From the NCBI RefSeq assembly GCF_001905465.1, contig NZ_LISX01000005.1, positions 369,386 to 433,385 of the forward strand: a stretch of DNA of 64,000 nt, in the 5' to 3' direction. The notes beneath the pieces were generated by a model. That model ran no database searches. It was not told the origin of the DNA and was given only the letters and a program-made list of their open reading frames with translations. This DNA is from Kitasatospora sp. CB01950 (lineage in GTDB: Bacteria; Actinomycetota; Actinomycetes; Streptomycetales; Streptomycetaceae). Position 1 is the stretch's first letter. Each line of letters starts with the position of its first letter. Below, piece by piece: positions 45,321-54,455 of the stretch. The translations under genes and the position numbers were made by a program.

Positions 45321-47428
45321 CCACCCCCGACAGCCCCGACGTGACCAAGCCCGACACCGCCCGGCCCGTCCCGCCCGACGCGACCGAACCTGCTGCGGTC
45401 GAACCTGCCGCGGCCGAGCCCGACCTCACCAAGACCGGAGCCGACAACGCCGACGGCGAGGAGCAGGAGACGACCTCCACCTCGCAGGAGGCGGCCGCCC
45501 GCCGCGGTGGCCCCGGGCCCGCGCGTTTCATGGGCTCGCAGGGAACGGAGAAGGCCAAGGACCTCGGCGGCTCCGCGAAGCGCCTGCTCGGCCTGCTCAA
45601 GCCGGAACGCAAGCTGCTGCTCAGCGTGCTCGCCTTCGGCACGCTCTCTGTCGGCTGTGCCGTGGTCGGCCCCCGGGTGCTCGGCAAGGCGACCGACCTG
45701 ATCGTCGCCGGAGCCACCGGCCCGCGGTTCGCCGGCGCCCCGAGCAAGCAGGCAGTGCTCGACACCCTGCGCGCCAAGGGCGATGGCAACATCGCCGACC
45801 TGCTCGCCTCGATCGACTTCACCCCCGGCAAGGGCATGGACTTCGGTGCCATCGGCGCCATCCTCCTCTGGGTGCTGGGCATCTACCTGGCCGCCGTGCT
45901 GTTCGGCGTGGTCCAGGGCAGGCTGTCCGCGCTGGCGATCAACCGCACGGTGTTCCGACTCCGTGAGGAGACCGAGGCGAAGCTGGCCCGACTGCCACTC
46001 AGCTACTTCGACCGCCAGCCGCGCGGCGAGGTGCTGAGCCGGGTCACCAACGACATCGACAACATCAACCAGTCGATGCAGCAGACCATGGGCCAGGTCA
46101 TCAACTCCCTGCTGACCATCGTCGGCGTGCTGGCGATGATGTTCTGGATCTCCCCACTGCTGGCCCTGATCGCGCTGATCTCCGTCCCGGTCTCGGTGGT
46201 GGTCGCCGCCAAGGTCGGCAAGCGCGCCCAGCCGCAGTTCATCAAGCAGTGGGGCTCCACCGGCAAGCTGAACGCCCACATCGAGGAGATGTTCACCGGG
46301 CACAGCCTGGTGAAGGTCTTCGGCCGCCAGGAGGAGGCCAAGGAGCTCTTCCGGGAGGAGAACCAGGCGCTCTACGAAGCCTCCTTCCGTGCGCAGTTCA
46401 TCTCGGGCATCATCCAGCCCGCGATGATGCTGGTCGGCAACATCAACTACGTGCTGGTCGCAGTGGTCGGTGGCCTTCGGGTGGCCAGCGGTGCGCTGTC
46501 CATCGGTGACGTCCAGGCGTTCATCCAGTACTCCCGTCAGTTCAGCCAGCCGCTCAGCCAGGTCGCCTCGATGGCCAACCTGGTGCAGTCCGGTGTCGCC
46601 TCCGCCGAGCGGGTCTTCGAACTGCTCGACGCCGACGAGCAGTCCCCCGAACCGCAGCACCCGGAGCGCCCCGCCGAGTTGCACGGCCGCGTCGCCTTCG
46701 AGGACGTCTCCTTCCGTTACGACCCGGAGAAGCCGCTCATCGACGGCCTGTCGCTGAAGGTCGAGCCCGGCCACACCGTGGCCATCGTCGGCCCGACCGG
46801 TGCCGGCAAGACCACCATGGTCAACCTCCTGATGCGCTTCTACGAGGTCAGCAGCGGCCGGATCACCCTCGACGGCGTGGACATCGCCGCGATGTCCCGC
46901 GAGGAGCTGCGCTCCGGCATCGGCATGGTGCTGCAAGACACCTGGCTGTTCGGCGGCACCATCGCCGAGAACATCGCGTACGGGGCCGAGTCCGCCACCC
47001 GCGAGCAGGTGATCGCGGCGGCGAAGGCCGCGCACGTGGACCGCTTCGTGCGCACCCTCCCCGACGGCTACGACACCGTCCTGGACGACGAGGGCACCGG
47101 CGTCAGCGCGGGCGAGAAGCAGCTGATCACCATCGCCCGGGCCTTCCTGGCCCAGCCCTCGATCCTGGTGCTGGACGAGGCGACCAGCTCCGTCGACACC
47201 CGGACCGAGGTGCTGATCCAGCGGGCGATGGCGGAGCTGCGCACCGGCCGCACCTCCTTCGTGATCGCCCACCGCCTCTCCACCATCCGGGACGCCGACG
47301 TGATCCTGGTGATGGAGAACGGTTCGATCGTGGAGCAGGGCAACCACGACGAGCTGATCGCTGCCGACGGCGCCTACGCCCGGCTGTACCAGGCGCAGTT
47401 CGCCCAGGCGGTGGCCGAGGTCGACTGA
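45317..47428 (+). CDS. ABC exporter half-transporter, catalytically canonical partner
   Basis: 703 residues. A disordered acidic/proline N-terminal extension of about 75 residues precedes six helices and a nucleotide-binding domain. Walker A is IVGPTGAGKTT, Walker B SILVLDEATSSVD with the catalytic glutamate, and switch IVIAHRLST region with histidine. The signature, however, is VSAGEKQLITIARAF instead of LSGGQ, the expected degenerate signature that pairs with the preceding subunit's aspartate Walker B. It therefore forms a heterodimer with one consensus and one degenerate site. The GTG start at 45317 overlaps the preceding stop. Substrate unknown. Confidence 0.94.
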   Translation: MTTPDSPDVTKPDTARPVPPDATEPAAVEPAAAEPDLTKTGADNADGEEQETTSTSQEAAARRGGPGPARFMGSQGTEKAKDLGGSAKRLLGLLKPERKLLLSVLAFGTLSVGCAVVGPRVLGKATDLIVAGATGPRFAGAPSKQAVLDTLRAKGDGNIADLLASIDFTPGKGMDFGAIGAILLWVLGIYLAAVLFGVVQGRLSALAINRTVFRLREETEAKLARLPLSYFDRQPRGEVLSRVTNDIDNINQSMQQTMGQVINSLLTIVGVLAMMFWISPLLALIALISVPVSVVVAAKVGKRAQPQFIKQWGSTGKLNAHIEEMFTGHSLVKVFGRQEEAKELFREENQALYEASFRAQFISGIIQPAMMLVGNINYVLVAVVGGLRVASGALSIGDVQAFIQYSRQFSQPLSQVASMANLVQSGVASAERVFELLDADEQSPEPQHPERPAELHGRVAFEDVSFRYDPEKPLIDGLSLKVEPGHTVAIVGPTGAGKTTMVNLLMRFYEVSSGRITLDGVDIAAMSREELRSGIGMVLQDTWLFGGTIAENIAYGAESATREQVIAAAKAAHVDRFVRTLPDGYDTVLDDEGTGVSAGEKQLITIARAFLAQPSILVLDEATSSVDTRTEVLIQRAMAELRTGRTSFVIAHRLSTIRDADVILVMENGSIVEQGNHDELIAADGAYARLYQAQFAQAVAEVD

Positions 47429-47435
47429 CGCGACG

Positions 47436-48470
47436 TCAGCCTGCTGCACGACCGACCGGCCCGACCGGCCCGCCAGCCAGGGGGAGGTCCGCACTGCGGG
47501 CCTCCCCCTGGCGTATCGCGGCAAGGACGGGAGCGGCAGCGGGAACGGCCGACGCGGGGGTGCTGGCGGCTACGGCGGTCGTCACGCGTGGGGTGGCGCC
47601 GGAGGCGGCGACCACGGCGGTGGCGGGTCGGCCGGCCGGACGCTGGCCGAGCAGGGTGGAGCTCAGGGCCAGGGCCATGCCCAGCAGTTGCACGGCGTTG
47701 AGGGACTGACCGAGGGCGGCCCAGCCGATCACCGCCGCCGACACCGGGCTGAGCAGGCCCAGGAAGGCGACCGAGGTGGCGGGCAGACGGCCGATGCCAC
47801 GGAACCAGACCCAGTAGGCCAGCGCAGTGTTGGCCACCGCGAGATAGCCGTACCCGAGCAGGTTGGTGCCGCTGAGCGCGGGCGGGGCGCCCTCGGCCAG
47901 GGCGGCGACCGGGAGCAGCAGCAGGCCGCCGGCCGTGAGCTGCCAGCCCGTCAGGGCGAGCGGGCCGACGCCCTCCGGGCGGCCCCAGCGCTTGGTCAGC
48001 ACCGTGCCGGCGGCCATCGCCCCGGCCCCGGCGAGGCCGGCCACCACGCCGATGGCGTCCAGCCGGGCGGTGGCGCGCAGCACCACCAGGGCCACGCCGA
48101 ACACGCCGACGGTGCCGGCCAACAGGGCCCGCCGCCCGAACCGCTCCCCGAGCAGCGGCACGGCCAACCCGGCGGCCAGCAGGGGCTGTATCGCGCCGAG
48201 GACGGCGGCCACTCCGCCGGGCAGGCGGTAGGCGGCGATGAAGAGCAGGGCGAAGAAGACGCCGATGTTGAGCGCCCCCAGCACGGCCGAGCGCCACCAC
48301 CAGGAGCCGCTTGGCAGTCGTCGGGTGACGGCCAGCAGCACCAGGCCGGCGGGCAGGGCGCGCAGAGTCGCGGTGAGCAACGGCCGGTCTGCGGGGAGCA
48401 GTTCGGTCGTCACGGCATAGGTGGAGCCCCACGCGAGCGGGGCGAGCGCGGTGAGAGCTACGGTTCGCAT
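47436..48470 (-). CDS. EamA/DMT-superfamily transporter
   Basis: 344 residues with ten hydrophobic helices in two EamA repeats (WGSTYAVTTELLP ... GVAAVLGAIQPLLAAGLAVP, then LTGWQLTAGGLLLLP ... ANTALAYWVWFRGIGRLPATSVAFLGLLSPVSAAVIGW in part). These are drug/metabolite exporters, often for amino acids or purines. The ATG at 48470 was chosen; a TTG two codons earlier is possible. It is divergent from a marR gene with a shared inverted repeat. The last 60 residues are hydrophilic, low-complexity and overlap the terminator of the ABC operon. Confidence 0.87.
   Translation of the reverse strand: MRTVALTALAPLAWGSTYAVTTELLPADRPLLTATLRALPAGLVLLAVTRRLPSGSWWWRSAVLGALNIGVFFALLFIAAYRLPGGVAAVLGAIQPLLAAGLAVPLLGERFGRRALLAGTVGVFGVALVVLRATARLDAIGVVAGLAGAGAMAAGTVLTKRWGRPEGVGPLALTGWQLTAGGLLLLPVAALAEGAPPALSGTNLLGYGYLAVANTALAYWVWFRGIGRLPATSVAFLGLLSPVSAAVIGWAALGQSLNAVQLLGMALALSSTLLGQRPAGRPATAVVAASGATPRVTTAVAASTPASAVPAAAPVLAAIRQGEARSADLPLAGGPVGPVGRAAG
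47476..47512 (+). terminator. terminator hairpin after the ABC exporter operon
   Basis: GCCAGGGGGAGG and CCTCCCCCTGGC form a perfect 12-bp stem, with inner TCCGCACTGCGGG pairing further. It lies 48 bases past the exporter stop and inside the 3' end of the convergent EamA gene. Confidence 0.8.
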
Positions 48471-48476
48471 GGGCAA

Positions 48477-48494
48477 TAGCTTAGCGCCAAGCTA
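48477..48494. promoter_or_regulatory. inverted repeat (candidate MarR operator) at the EamA gene start
   Basis: TAGCTT and AAGCTA flank AGCGCC, directly upstream of the EamA ATG and about 80 bases upstream of the marR ATG. Just outside, GCAA and TTGC extend the symmetry after one unpaired base. A MarR dimer here would control the exporter and possibly its own gene. Confidence 0.55.
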
Positions 48495-48574
48495 CTTGCT
48501 GTCGAGTTAATTAATGAAGGAAATCTCGCCGCTCACCCACTCACTCCCGAGCAGCCCTGTGCCACACTGGCGAA

Positions 48575-49123
48575 ATGGACCGAGTGGACCTTCGCAGCAC
48601 TGCGCACGACCCCGTGGACGCGATTGCCGACCAGTGGCGGCACGAGCGCCCCGACCTCGCCGAACGGACGGAGGCGATGGCCGCGTTCGGCCGGGTGCAC
48701 CGGGTCTCCCGCGCGGTCAGCGACCTGATGGAGCAGGCCTACGCGCCGTTCGGCATCGGCCTCGGCGAGTTCGACGTCCTCGCCACCCTGCGCCGCTCCG
48801 GGGAGCCGTTCTCGCTGTCGCCGCGCGAGCTGACCGCCACCCTGATGCTCACCACCGGCGGAATGACCGGCCGGCTGGACAAGCTGGAGCGGGCCGGCCT
48901 GGTCACCCGCTCCCCCGACCCGAACGACCGGCGGGGCCTGCGGATCACCCTCACCGACCTCGGCCGGGAGACGGTCGACGGGGCGGTGGCGGCAGGCACC
49001 ACCGTCCAGCAGCGGATCATCGACCGGCTGGGCGATCGGCGGCTGTCCGAGCTGAACACTCTGCTCCGGGATCTGCTGCACAGCGTGGAGACCACCTCGC
49101 ACCCCGCGTCGACCCGCTTCTGA
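48575..49123 (+). CDS. MarR-family transcriptional regulator
   Basis: 182 residues. The winged-helix MarR domain (about 65-150) has GLGEFDVLATLRRSGEPFSLSPRELTATLMLTTGGMTGRLDKLERAGLV in part and the wing RSPDPNDRRGLRITLTDLGRE. N- and C-terminal helices form the dimer interface. It probably represses the divergent EamA exporter gene until a ligand binds. The inverted repeat at 48477-48494 is the candidate site. Confidence 0.92.
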   Translation: MDRVDLRSTAHDPVDAIADQWRHERPDLAERTEAMAAFGRVHRVSRAVSDLMEQAYAPFGIGLGEFDVLATLRRSGEPFSLSPRELTATLMLTTGGMTGRLDKLERAGLVTRSPDPNDRRGLRITLTDLGRETVDGAVAAGTTVQQRIIDRLGDRRLSELNTLLRDLLHSVETTSHPASTRF

Positions 49124-49200
49124 CGCCGCGCGGCCGCTGCACCTGACGCCGGATCACCATCGCCTGCCCCCTCGGCCGTTCGGCGCGCTACCGTTGGCGG

Positions 49201-50103
49201 ATGCCCGATCCGACCGCGGTCGACTCCGCACCGTCCGGTCTCGTGGACGTGTTCCAGGCCGAGCGCCGTTACCTGGGCTCGGTGGCCTACCGGCTGCTGG
49301 GCTCGGTCACCGACGCCGAGGACGTGCTGCAGGAGGCCTGGTTGCGCTGGCAGTCGGCCGACCGGTCGGGCATCGCCGATCCGCGCGCCTACCTGACCAC
49401 GGTGGTGACCAGGCTCTGCTACGACCAGTTGGGTTCGGCCCGGGCCCGCCGGGAGGCGTACTTCGGCGAGTGGCTGCCGGAGCCGCTGCTCAGCACGGCG
49501 GTGTCCCCCGCCGAACTGGCCGAGGCCGGTGAGGCGGTGTCGGTGGCGATGCTGGCGGTGATGGAGCAGCTGACCCCGGCCGAGCGCGCGGCGTTCGTCC
49601 TGCACGACGTGTTCGCGGTGGGCTTCGAGGAGATCGCCTCGGCGTTGGACCGCTCCCCCGAGGCCACCCGGCAGCTCGCCTCGCGGGCCCGCCGCCGGGT
49701 GCGGGACGGCGGCCGCCGCAGCACCGTCGACCCGGCCGAGCACCGCCAGGTGGTGACGGCGTTCATCGACGCGGCGACCGGCGGCGATCTGATGACGCTG
49801 ATGGAGGTGCTGGACCCCGAGGTGGTCTGGCACGCCGACGGTGGCGGCATCGTCAGAGCGGGCCGCCGCCCGCTGCTCGGCGCGCTCCACGTGGGGCGGC
49901 TGGTGCGCAAGCTCGCCGAGCGCTCGGTGGACACGCATCGCCCGCTGGTGCCGATGCTGGTCAACGGCGAGCCGGGCGCGGTCTGGTACGCCGAGCCGGG
50001 CGTGATCGGCGGCGTGATGGCGTTCACCGTCGCGGACGGCCGGATCACCTCCGCGTACGTGATGGTCAACCCGGAGAAGCTCGCCCACCTCTCGGAGGCG
50101 TGA
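49201..50103 (+). CDS. ECF41-type sigma factor (SigJ-like) with fused SnoaL domain
   Basis: 300 residues. Sigma region 2 (about 15-85: LVDVFQAERRYLGSVAYRLLGSVTDAEDVLQEAWLRW in part) and region 4 (about 130-185: LTPAERAAFVLHDVFAVGFEEIASALDRSPEATRQLASRARRRV in part) are fused to a C-terminal SnoaL-like domain (about 195-300) with HADGGGIVRAGRRPLLG. That extension, with its DGGG motif, marks group ECF41, whose fused tail replaces a separate anti-sigma factor. ECF41 genes usually neighbour an oxidoreductase, carboxymuconolactone decarboxylase or epimerase target; here an oxidoreductase follows. Confidence 0.92.
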   Translation: MPDPTAVDSAPSGLVDVFQAERRYLGSVAYRLLGSVTDAEDVLQEAWLRWQSADRSGIADPRAYLTTVVTRLCYDQLGSARARREAYFGEWLPEPLLSTAVSPAELAEAGEAVSVAMLAVMEQLTPAERAAFVLHDVFAVGFEEIASALDRSPEATRQLASRARRRVRDGGRRSTVDPAEHRQVVTAFIDAATGGDLMTLMEVLDPEVVWHADGGGIVRAGRRPLLGALHVGRLVRKLAERSVDTHRPLVPMLVNGEPGAVWYAEPGVIGGVMAFTVADGRITSAYVMVNPEKLAHLSEA

Positions 50104-50113
50104 CGCAGCTCAC

Positions 50114-50140
50114 GGTCACACTCGCGCGGGCTGCTCCGTC
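50114..50140 (+). promoter_or_regulatory. candidate ECF41-dependent promoter of the oxidoreductase gene
   Basis: GGTCACA (50114-50120) and CGTC (50137-50140) are separated by 16 bases, between the sigma gene stop and the oxidoreductase start. This matches the reported ECF41 promoter pattern (TGTCACA in the -35 element and CGTC in the -10 element) apart from the second base of the -35. The gene start is 47 bases downstream. Confidence 0.5.
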
Positions 50141-50186
50141 CCCCTTCCGTATCCGCCACCCGGCGGGGTCCGTGAAGGAGGACAAG

Positions 50187-51257
50187 ATGACCGGCAAGCA
50201 CATCGTGGTGATCGGCGCAGGCTACGCGGGGCTGTCCGCCGCCGCCGGGATCGGCCGCGGGCCGGACCAGGTCACCCTGATCGCCCCGGAGCGGCGTTTC
50301 GCGCATCGGGTGCGCCAGCACGAGATCGCCGTCGGCCGCCGGGTCTCCCGGCCCGACATCGCCCACGTGCTGCGCGGCCGCAAGGTCACCCACCTGGCCA
50401 CCCGGGTCGTCGAACTCGACCTGGCCGGGCGGAAGGTGGTCACCGAGGACGGCAAGCGGATCGCCTACGACACCCTGGTGTACGCGCTCGGCAGCCGGGT
50501 CGCGTGGAGCGACGTGCCAGGTGCCGCCGAGCACGCGTACTCGGCGGACCGCGCGGAGGAACTGCACCGCCGGATCACGGACGCGCCGGTGCCCGGGACG
50601 ATCGCGGTGGTCGGCGGCGGCGCGACCGGCATCGAGCTGGCCACCGAACTCGCCGAGTCCCACCCGGCCTGGCAGGTCCGGCTGGTGGCGTCCGGCCCGG
50701 TCGGCGGCTGGCTGTCGGAACGCGGTCGGGCCCACGTCCTGGCGGTGCTCGGCCGGCTCGGGGCCCGGGTGGACGAGGCGCACCGGGTCACCGCCGTCAC
50801 CGCCGCCGGGCTGGAGACCTCGGGCGGCCCGGTCCCCGCGGACGTGGTGGTGTGGGCCGGCTCGCTGGAACCGCACCCGTTGGCCGCCGACTCCGGCCTG
50901 GCCGTCACCGAACGCGGCCAGGCCGTGGTGGACGACCACCTTCGTTCGGTGTCGCACCCCGAGGTGTACGTGGCCGGGGACGCCGCCTCCGTCGACGTGC
51001 CCGGCGTCGGCCACCTGCGGATGGCCTGCGCCACCGCCCAGCCACAGGGCCGCTACCTCGGCAAATTGCTCAGCGGACGCACCGACAAGCCGTTCTCGTT
51101 CCGCTACCTCACCCAGTGCCTGAGCCTGGGCCGCGGCGAGGCACTGGTGCAGTTGATCCACGGCGACGACTCGATGCGGCCCCGGGTGGTGACCGGGCCG
51201 GTCGGGCGGCTGGTCAAGTCGGTGATCGTCAACGCCCTGCCGCTGTCGCTGCGCTGA
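50187..51257 (+). CDS. FAD/NAD(P)-dependent oxidoreductase (NDH-2-like)
   Basis: 356 residues. The FAD-binding Rossmann motif is HIVVIGAGYAGLSAA at the N-terminus. The NAD(P)-binding motif is IAVVGGGATGIELATELAES (about 133-152), and the second FAD motif VYVAGDAASVDV lies about 260-271. This is the type II NADH dehydrogenase/AIF-like pyridine nucleotide-disulfide family without a redox cysteine pair. The ATG at 50187 has GAAGGAGG upstream. Its location behind the ECF41 sigma gene suggests it is the sigma factor's target. Substrate unknown. Confidence 0.9.
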   Translation: MTGKHIVVIGAGYAGLSAAAGIGRGPDQVTLIAPERRFAHRVRQHEIAVGRRVSRPDIAHVLRGRKVTHLATRVVELDLAGRKVVTEDGKRIAYDTLVYALGSRVAWSDVPGAAEHAYSADRAEELHRRITDAPVPGTIAVVGGGATGIELATELAESHPAWQVRLVASGPVGGWLSERGRAHVLAVLGRLGARVDEAHRVTAVTAAGLETSGGPVPADVVVWAGSLEPHPLAADSGLAVTERGQAVVDDHLRSVSHPEVYVAGDAASVDVPGVGHLRMACATAQPQGRYLGKLLSGRTDKPFSFRYLTQCLSLGRGEALVQLIHGDDSMRPRVVTGPVGRLVKSVIVNALPLSLR

Positions 51258-51274
51258 CCCGCCACCGGGGAACA

Positions 51275-51315
51275 GCAACGGACCGAGCCCCCACGAAGGG
51301 GGCCCGGCCCGTTGC
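51275..51315. terminator. bidirectional terminator between the oxidoreductase gene and lepA
   Basis: An 18-position stem beginning GCAACGG and ending CCGTTGC, with two mismatches that can be G-U pairs and a five-base loop. It lies between convergent gene ends, 18 bases from each stop. Confidence 0.85.
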
Positions 51316-51332
51316 CCGGCCGACCGTAGGAG

Positions 51333-53201
51333 CTACTTCTTCTCCTTCGGAGCCTCCGCGTCCGTCGACAGTGCGGCGATGAAGGCCTCCTGCGGGACCT
51401 CCACGCGGCCGACCATCTTCATCCGCTTCTTGCCTTCCTTCTGCTTCTCCAGCAGCTTGCGCTTACGCGAGATGTCGCCGCCGTAGCACTTGGCGAGAAC
51501 GTCCTTGCGGATCGCGCGGACCGTCTCACGGGCGATCACCCGGGAGCCGATCGCGGCCTGGATCGGCACCTCGAACTGCTGGCGCGGGATCAGCTTCTGC
51601 AGCTTGCCGGCCATCATCACGCCGTAGCTGTAGGCCTTGTCCTTGTGCACGATCGCGGAGAACGCGTCCACCGCGTCGCCGTGCAGCAGGATGTCGACCT
51701 TGACCAGGCTGGCGGACTGCTCGCCGATGGGCTCGTAGTCCAACGAGGCGTAGCCGCGGGTCTTGGACTTCAACTGGTCGAAGAAGTCGAAGACGATCTC
51801 GGCCAGCGGCAGGGTGTAGCGCAGCTCCACCCGGTCCTCGGAGAGGTAGTCCATGCCCTGCAGGTTGCCGCGGCGGGACTGGCAGAGCTCCATGATCGCG
51901 CCGACGAACTCGTTGGGCGCCAGGATGGTGCCGCGCACGACCGGCTCGTACACCTCGGCGATCTTGCCGGTGGGGAACTCGCTCGGATTGGTGACGGTGT
52001 GCTCGGTGCCGTCCTCCATGATCACCCGGTAGATCACGTTCGGGGCGGTGGAGATCAGGTCGAGGTTGAACTCGCGCTCCAGGCGCTCCCGGATGATCTC
52101 CAGGTGCAGCAGGCCGAGGAAGCCGCATCGGTAGCCGAAGCCGAGGGCGACCGAGGTCTCCGGCTCGTAGACCAGCGCGGCGTCGTTCAGGCGCAGCTTG
52201 TCGAGGGCGTCGCGGAGCAGCGGGTAGTCCGAGCCGTCCAGCGGATACAGGCCGGAGAACACCATCGGGCGCGGGTCCTTGTAGCCGCCGAGCGCCTGGG
52301 TGGCACCCTTGTGCTGCGAGGTGATGGTGTCACCGACCTTGGACTGCCGGACGTCCTTCACACCGGTGATGATGTAGCCCACCTCGCCGACACCGAGGCC
52401 GTCGGCGACCTTCGGCTCGGGCGAGATGACGCCGATCTCCAGCAGTTCGTGAGTGGCGCCGGTGGACATCATGGCGATCCGCTCACGCTTGGTGAGCTGG
52501 CCGTCGACCACTCGCACGTAGGTGACCACGCCGCGGTAGGCGTCGTACACCGAGTCGAAGATCATCGCGCGGGCCGGGGCGTTCTTGACGCCGACCGGGG
52601 CCGGGATCTTCTCGACCACGTGGTCGAGCAGGTCCTCGACGCCGAGGCCGGTCTTCGCGGAGACCTTCAGGACGTCGTTCGGGTCGCAGCCGATGATGTG
52701 CGCGATCTCCGCCGCGTACTTCTCGGGCTGGGCCGCCGGCAGGTCGATCTTGTTGAGCACCGGGATGATGGTGAGGTCGTTCTCCAGCGCCAGGTACAGG
52801 TTGGCGAGGGTCTGCGCCTCGATGCCCTGGGCGGCGTCGACCACCAGGACGGTTCCCTCGCAGGCCGCGAGGGAGCGGGACACCTCGTACGTGAAGTCCA
52901 CGTGGCCGGGGGTGTCGATCATGTTGAGGATGTGCGTCTTGCCCGCGTCCTCACCGGTCCGCGGCGCCCACGGAAGGCGGACGGCCTGCGACTTGATGGT
53001 GATGCCGCGCTCGCGCTCGATGTCCATCCGGTCGAGGTACTGGGCGCGCATCTGACGGGGGTCCACCACGCCGGTGATCTGCAGCATCCGGTCGGCGAGC
53101 GTCGACTTGCCGTGGTCGATGTGGGCGATGATGCAGAAATTGCGAATCACCGCCGGGTCAGTACGGCTGGGCTCTGGCACGTTGCTGGGGGTCGCGGGCA
53201 C
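51333..53201 (-). CDS. lepA: elongation factor 4 (LepA)
   Basis: Ribosome-dependent GTPase involved in initiation or back-translocation. 622 residues. G1 is [10 protein letters not shown], the switch region [13 protein letters not shown]3 DTPGHVDF, G4 NKIDLP. Domains II, III and V follow, with the LepA-specific C-terminal domain ([20 protein letters not shown] ... [11 protein letters not shown] in part). The GTG at 53201 adds a short N-terminal extension to the usual start; no clear ribosome-binding site is seen. It is divergent from a small monooxygenase gene. Confidence 0.97.
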   Translation of the reverse strand: MPATPSNVPEPSRTDPAVIRNFCIIAHIDHGKSTLADRMLQITGVVDPRQMRAQYLDRMDIERERGITIKSQAVRLPWAPRTGEDAGKTHILNMIDTPGHVDFTYEVSRSLAACEGTVLVVDAAQGIEAQTLANLYLALENDLTIIPVLNKIDLPAAQPEKYAAEIAHIIGCDPNDVLKVSAKTGLGVEDLLDHVVEKIPAPVGVKNAPARAMIFDSVYDAYRGVVTYVRVVDGQLTKRERIAMMSTGATHELLEIGVISPEPKVADGLGVGEVGYIITGVKDVRQSKVGDTITSQHKGATQALGGYKDPRPMVFSGLYPLDGSDYPLLRDALDKLRLNDAALVYEPETSVALGFGYRCGFLGLLHLEIIRERLEREFNLDLISTAPNVIYRVIMEDGTEHTVTNPSEFPTGKIAEVYEPVVRGTILAPNEFVGAIMELCQSRRGNLQGMDYLSEDRVELRYTLPLAEIVFDFFDQLKSKTRGYASLDYEPIGEQSASLVKVDILLHGDAVDAFSAIVHKDKAYSYGVMMAGKLQKLIPRQQFEVPIQAAIGSRVIARETVRAIRKDVLAKCYGGDISRKRKLLEKQKEGKKRMKMVGRVEVPQEAFIAALSTDAEAPKEKK

Positions 53202-53302
53202 CTTGGTCCGATTTCTGATCCGATCAATATGGTTCCGTCCATCCTCCCATGCCGAGGCCGACCGGTCTTTCCACCCTGGCTCGCATCGGGCACGATCGCC
53301 GC

Positions 53303-53608
53303 ATGATCCTGGAAAGTGCCCTGCTCGACGTCCTCCCGGGACAGGAGGTCGACTTCCTCGCCGCGTTGGCCGAGGCCCGCCCGCTGATCGCCGCCCAGCG
53401 CGGATTCCGATCCCTCGAACTGCGCCGCTGTCTGGACGACGGCCGCACCTCGCGTTTCCTGCTGCAGGTCGGATGGGAGTCCCTGGAGGACCACACCGAT
53501 GGCTTCCGCCGCTCCCCCGAGTACAGGCGTTGGCGCGAGCTGCTGCACCACTATTACGACCCGTTCCCTATGGTCGAGCACTACGGCGAGCCGCTGATCA
53601 GCGCCTGA
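53303..53608 (+). CDS. antibiotic biosynthesis monooxygenase (ABM)-family protein
   Basis: 101 residues of the dimeric alpha/beta ABM barrel. It shows [33 protein letters not shown] in part, then [26 protein letters not shown] and the terminal [17 protein letters not shown]. Family members act on quinones or as heme-degrading IsdG-like enzymes, but no substrate is indicated. The ATG at 53303 was chosen. It lies between lepA (divergent) and rpsT. Confidence 0.85.
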   Translation: MILESALLDVLPGQEVDFLAALAEARPLIAAQRGFRSLELRRCLDDGRTSRFLLQVGWESLEDHTDGFRRSPEYRRWRELLHHYYDPFPMVEHYGEPLISA

Positions 53609-53655
53609 CGGGACAGCGGTCGTGTTCGGCCCCGCACCGGGCGCACCGGTCCGGT

Positions 53656-53685
53656 TTGGGCGGGGCGGGGCGGCCCTGGTAGCGT
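53656..53685 (+). promoter_or_regulatory. candidate rpsT promoter
   Basis: TTGGGC and TAGCGT, 18 bases apart, resemble the housekeeping (HrdB-type) -35 and -10 elements about 100 bases upstream of rpsT. Confidence 0.4.
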
Positions 53686-53785
53686 GGGCGGCTGCACTCC
53701 GCCCTCGGCATGCCCTCTCAGCAGGTCCGGGCGGCGGGCGGTGCAACCCGTTGAACTGCCGATTCACACAGACTGAGGCTCTTTC

Positions 53786-54049
53786 GTGGCGAACATCAAG
53801 TCCCAGATCAAGCGCAACAAGACCAACGAGAAGGCGCGCCTGCGCAACAAGGCCGTCAAGTCCTCGCTGAAGACCGCTCTGCGCAAGGCCCGCGAGGCCG
53901 CTGCCGCCGGCGAGACCGAGAAGGCCGCCGAGCTGGCTCGCGCCGCCTCCAAGGCCCTCGACAAGGCCGCCAGCAAGGGCATCATCCACAAGAACCAGGC
54001 CGCCAACAAGAAGTCGGCGATCACCAAGCGCGTCAACGTCGCTGCCTGA
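53786..54049 (+). CDS. rpsT: 30S ribosomal protein S20
   Basis: Primary 16S rRNA-binding protein of the small subunit. 87 residues, nearly all helix and strongly basic, with the usual N-terminus [21 protein letters not shown] and an alanine/lysine-rich body ending [12 protein letters not shown]. The start is a GTG at 53786. It is transcribed alone; a hairpin 14 bases after the stop may terminate it. Confidence 0.98.
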   Translation: MANIKSQIKRNKTNEKARLRNKAVKSSLKTALRKAREAAAAGETEKAAELARAASKALDKAASKGIIHKNQAANKKSAITKRVNVAA

Positions 54050-54062
54050 TCCTGGTCCTTCC

Positions 54063-54081
54063 CGTACGGCCCGGCCGTACG
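54063..54081 (+). terminator. hairpin after rpsT
   Basis: CGTACGGCC and GGCCGTACG are exact complements around one base, followed by AAA, 14 bases past the rpsT stop. The loop is too tight for the full stem to form, so the innermost pairs would open. Confidence 0.6.
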
Positions 54082-54283
54082 AAACGGTGCTCCGGCACCA
54101 CTCCGGACGGCGTGACTCAGCGGCCCTCTACCCGCCACCGCCGCCCGTCCGCTCCCGGGAATCCGGCCCTCTAACCGGATTTCCGACGAGCTGCACCACC
54201 CGTACCGCACGCGGCCTGCGTTCGCCACGCGGGTGCGGTACCCGATGAACCATGGGAAGTCCCCACTCGGGGCACTTCTCCCG

Positions 54284-54315
54284 ACTGCCCGCCCGGTCCC
54301 CACCGGGCGGGCAGT
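54284..54315 (+). terminator. strong hairpin without an obvious upstream gene
   Basis: ACTGCCCGCCCGGT and its exact complement form a 14-bp stem around the loop CCCC. A weaker dyad (54255-54283) directly precedes it. It lies 235 bases past rpsT and 141 bases before the next gene. It could be a secondary rpsT terminator or end a small RNA. Confidence 0.65.
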
Positions 54316-54455
54316 TCGCGTTTCCGCCCCTGCCGCGGCACCGCACCGGGTGGTCAACCACCGTGCCGGAAAAGGAGATCGGCGCGCACGATGCGGCAAG
54401 GTAGGGTGCGGGGTGCCTGACACTGCCCGTGCGTGACCAACTACTCGGGGGAACG

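Larger units (their letters stand above)
54050..54455. other. 406-base gap after rpsT containing three hairpins
   Basis: No gene is supported in this gap. It holds the rpsT hairpin (54063-54081), a second dyad (54255-54283, GGGAAGT ... ACTTCTCCC) and a strong third one (54284-54315). The minus-strand reading through it (53764-54423) is antisense to rpsT. A small transcript ending at the tandem hairpins is possible. Confidence 0.5.

Noticed and set aside
53764..54423. Minus-strand open frame of 219 codons
   Set aside because: It is antisense to rpsT and has no domain or ribosome-binding site.
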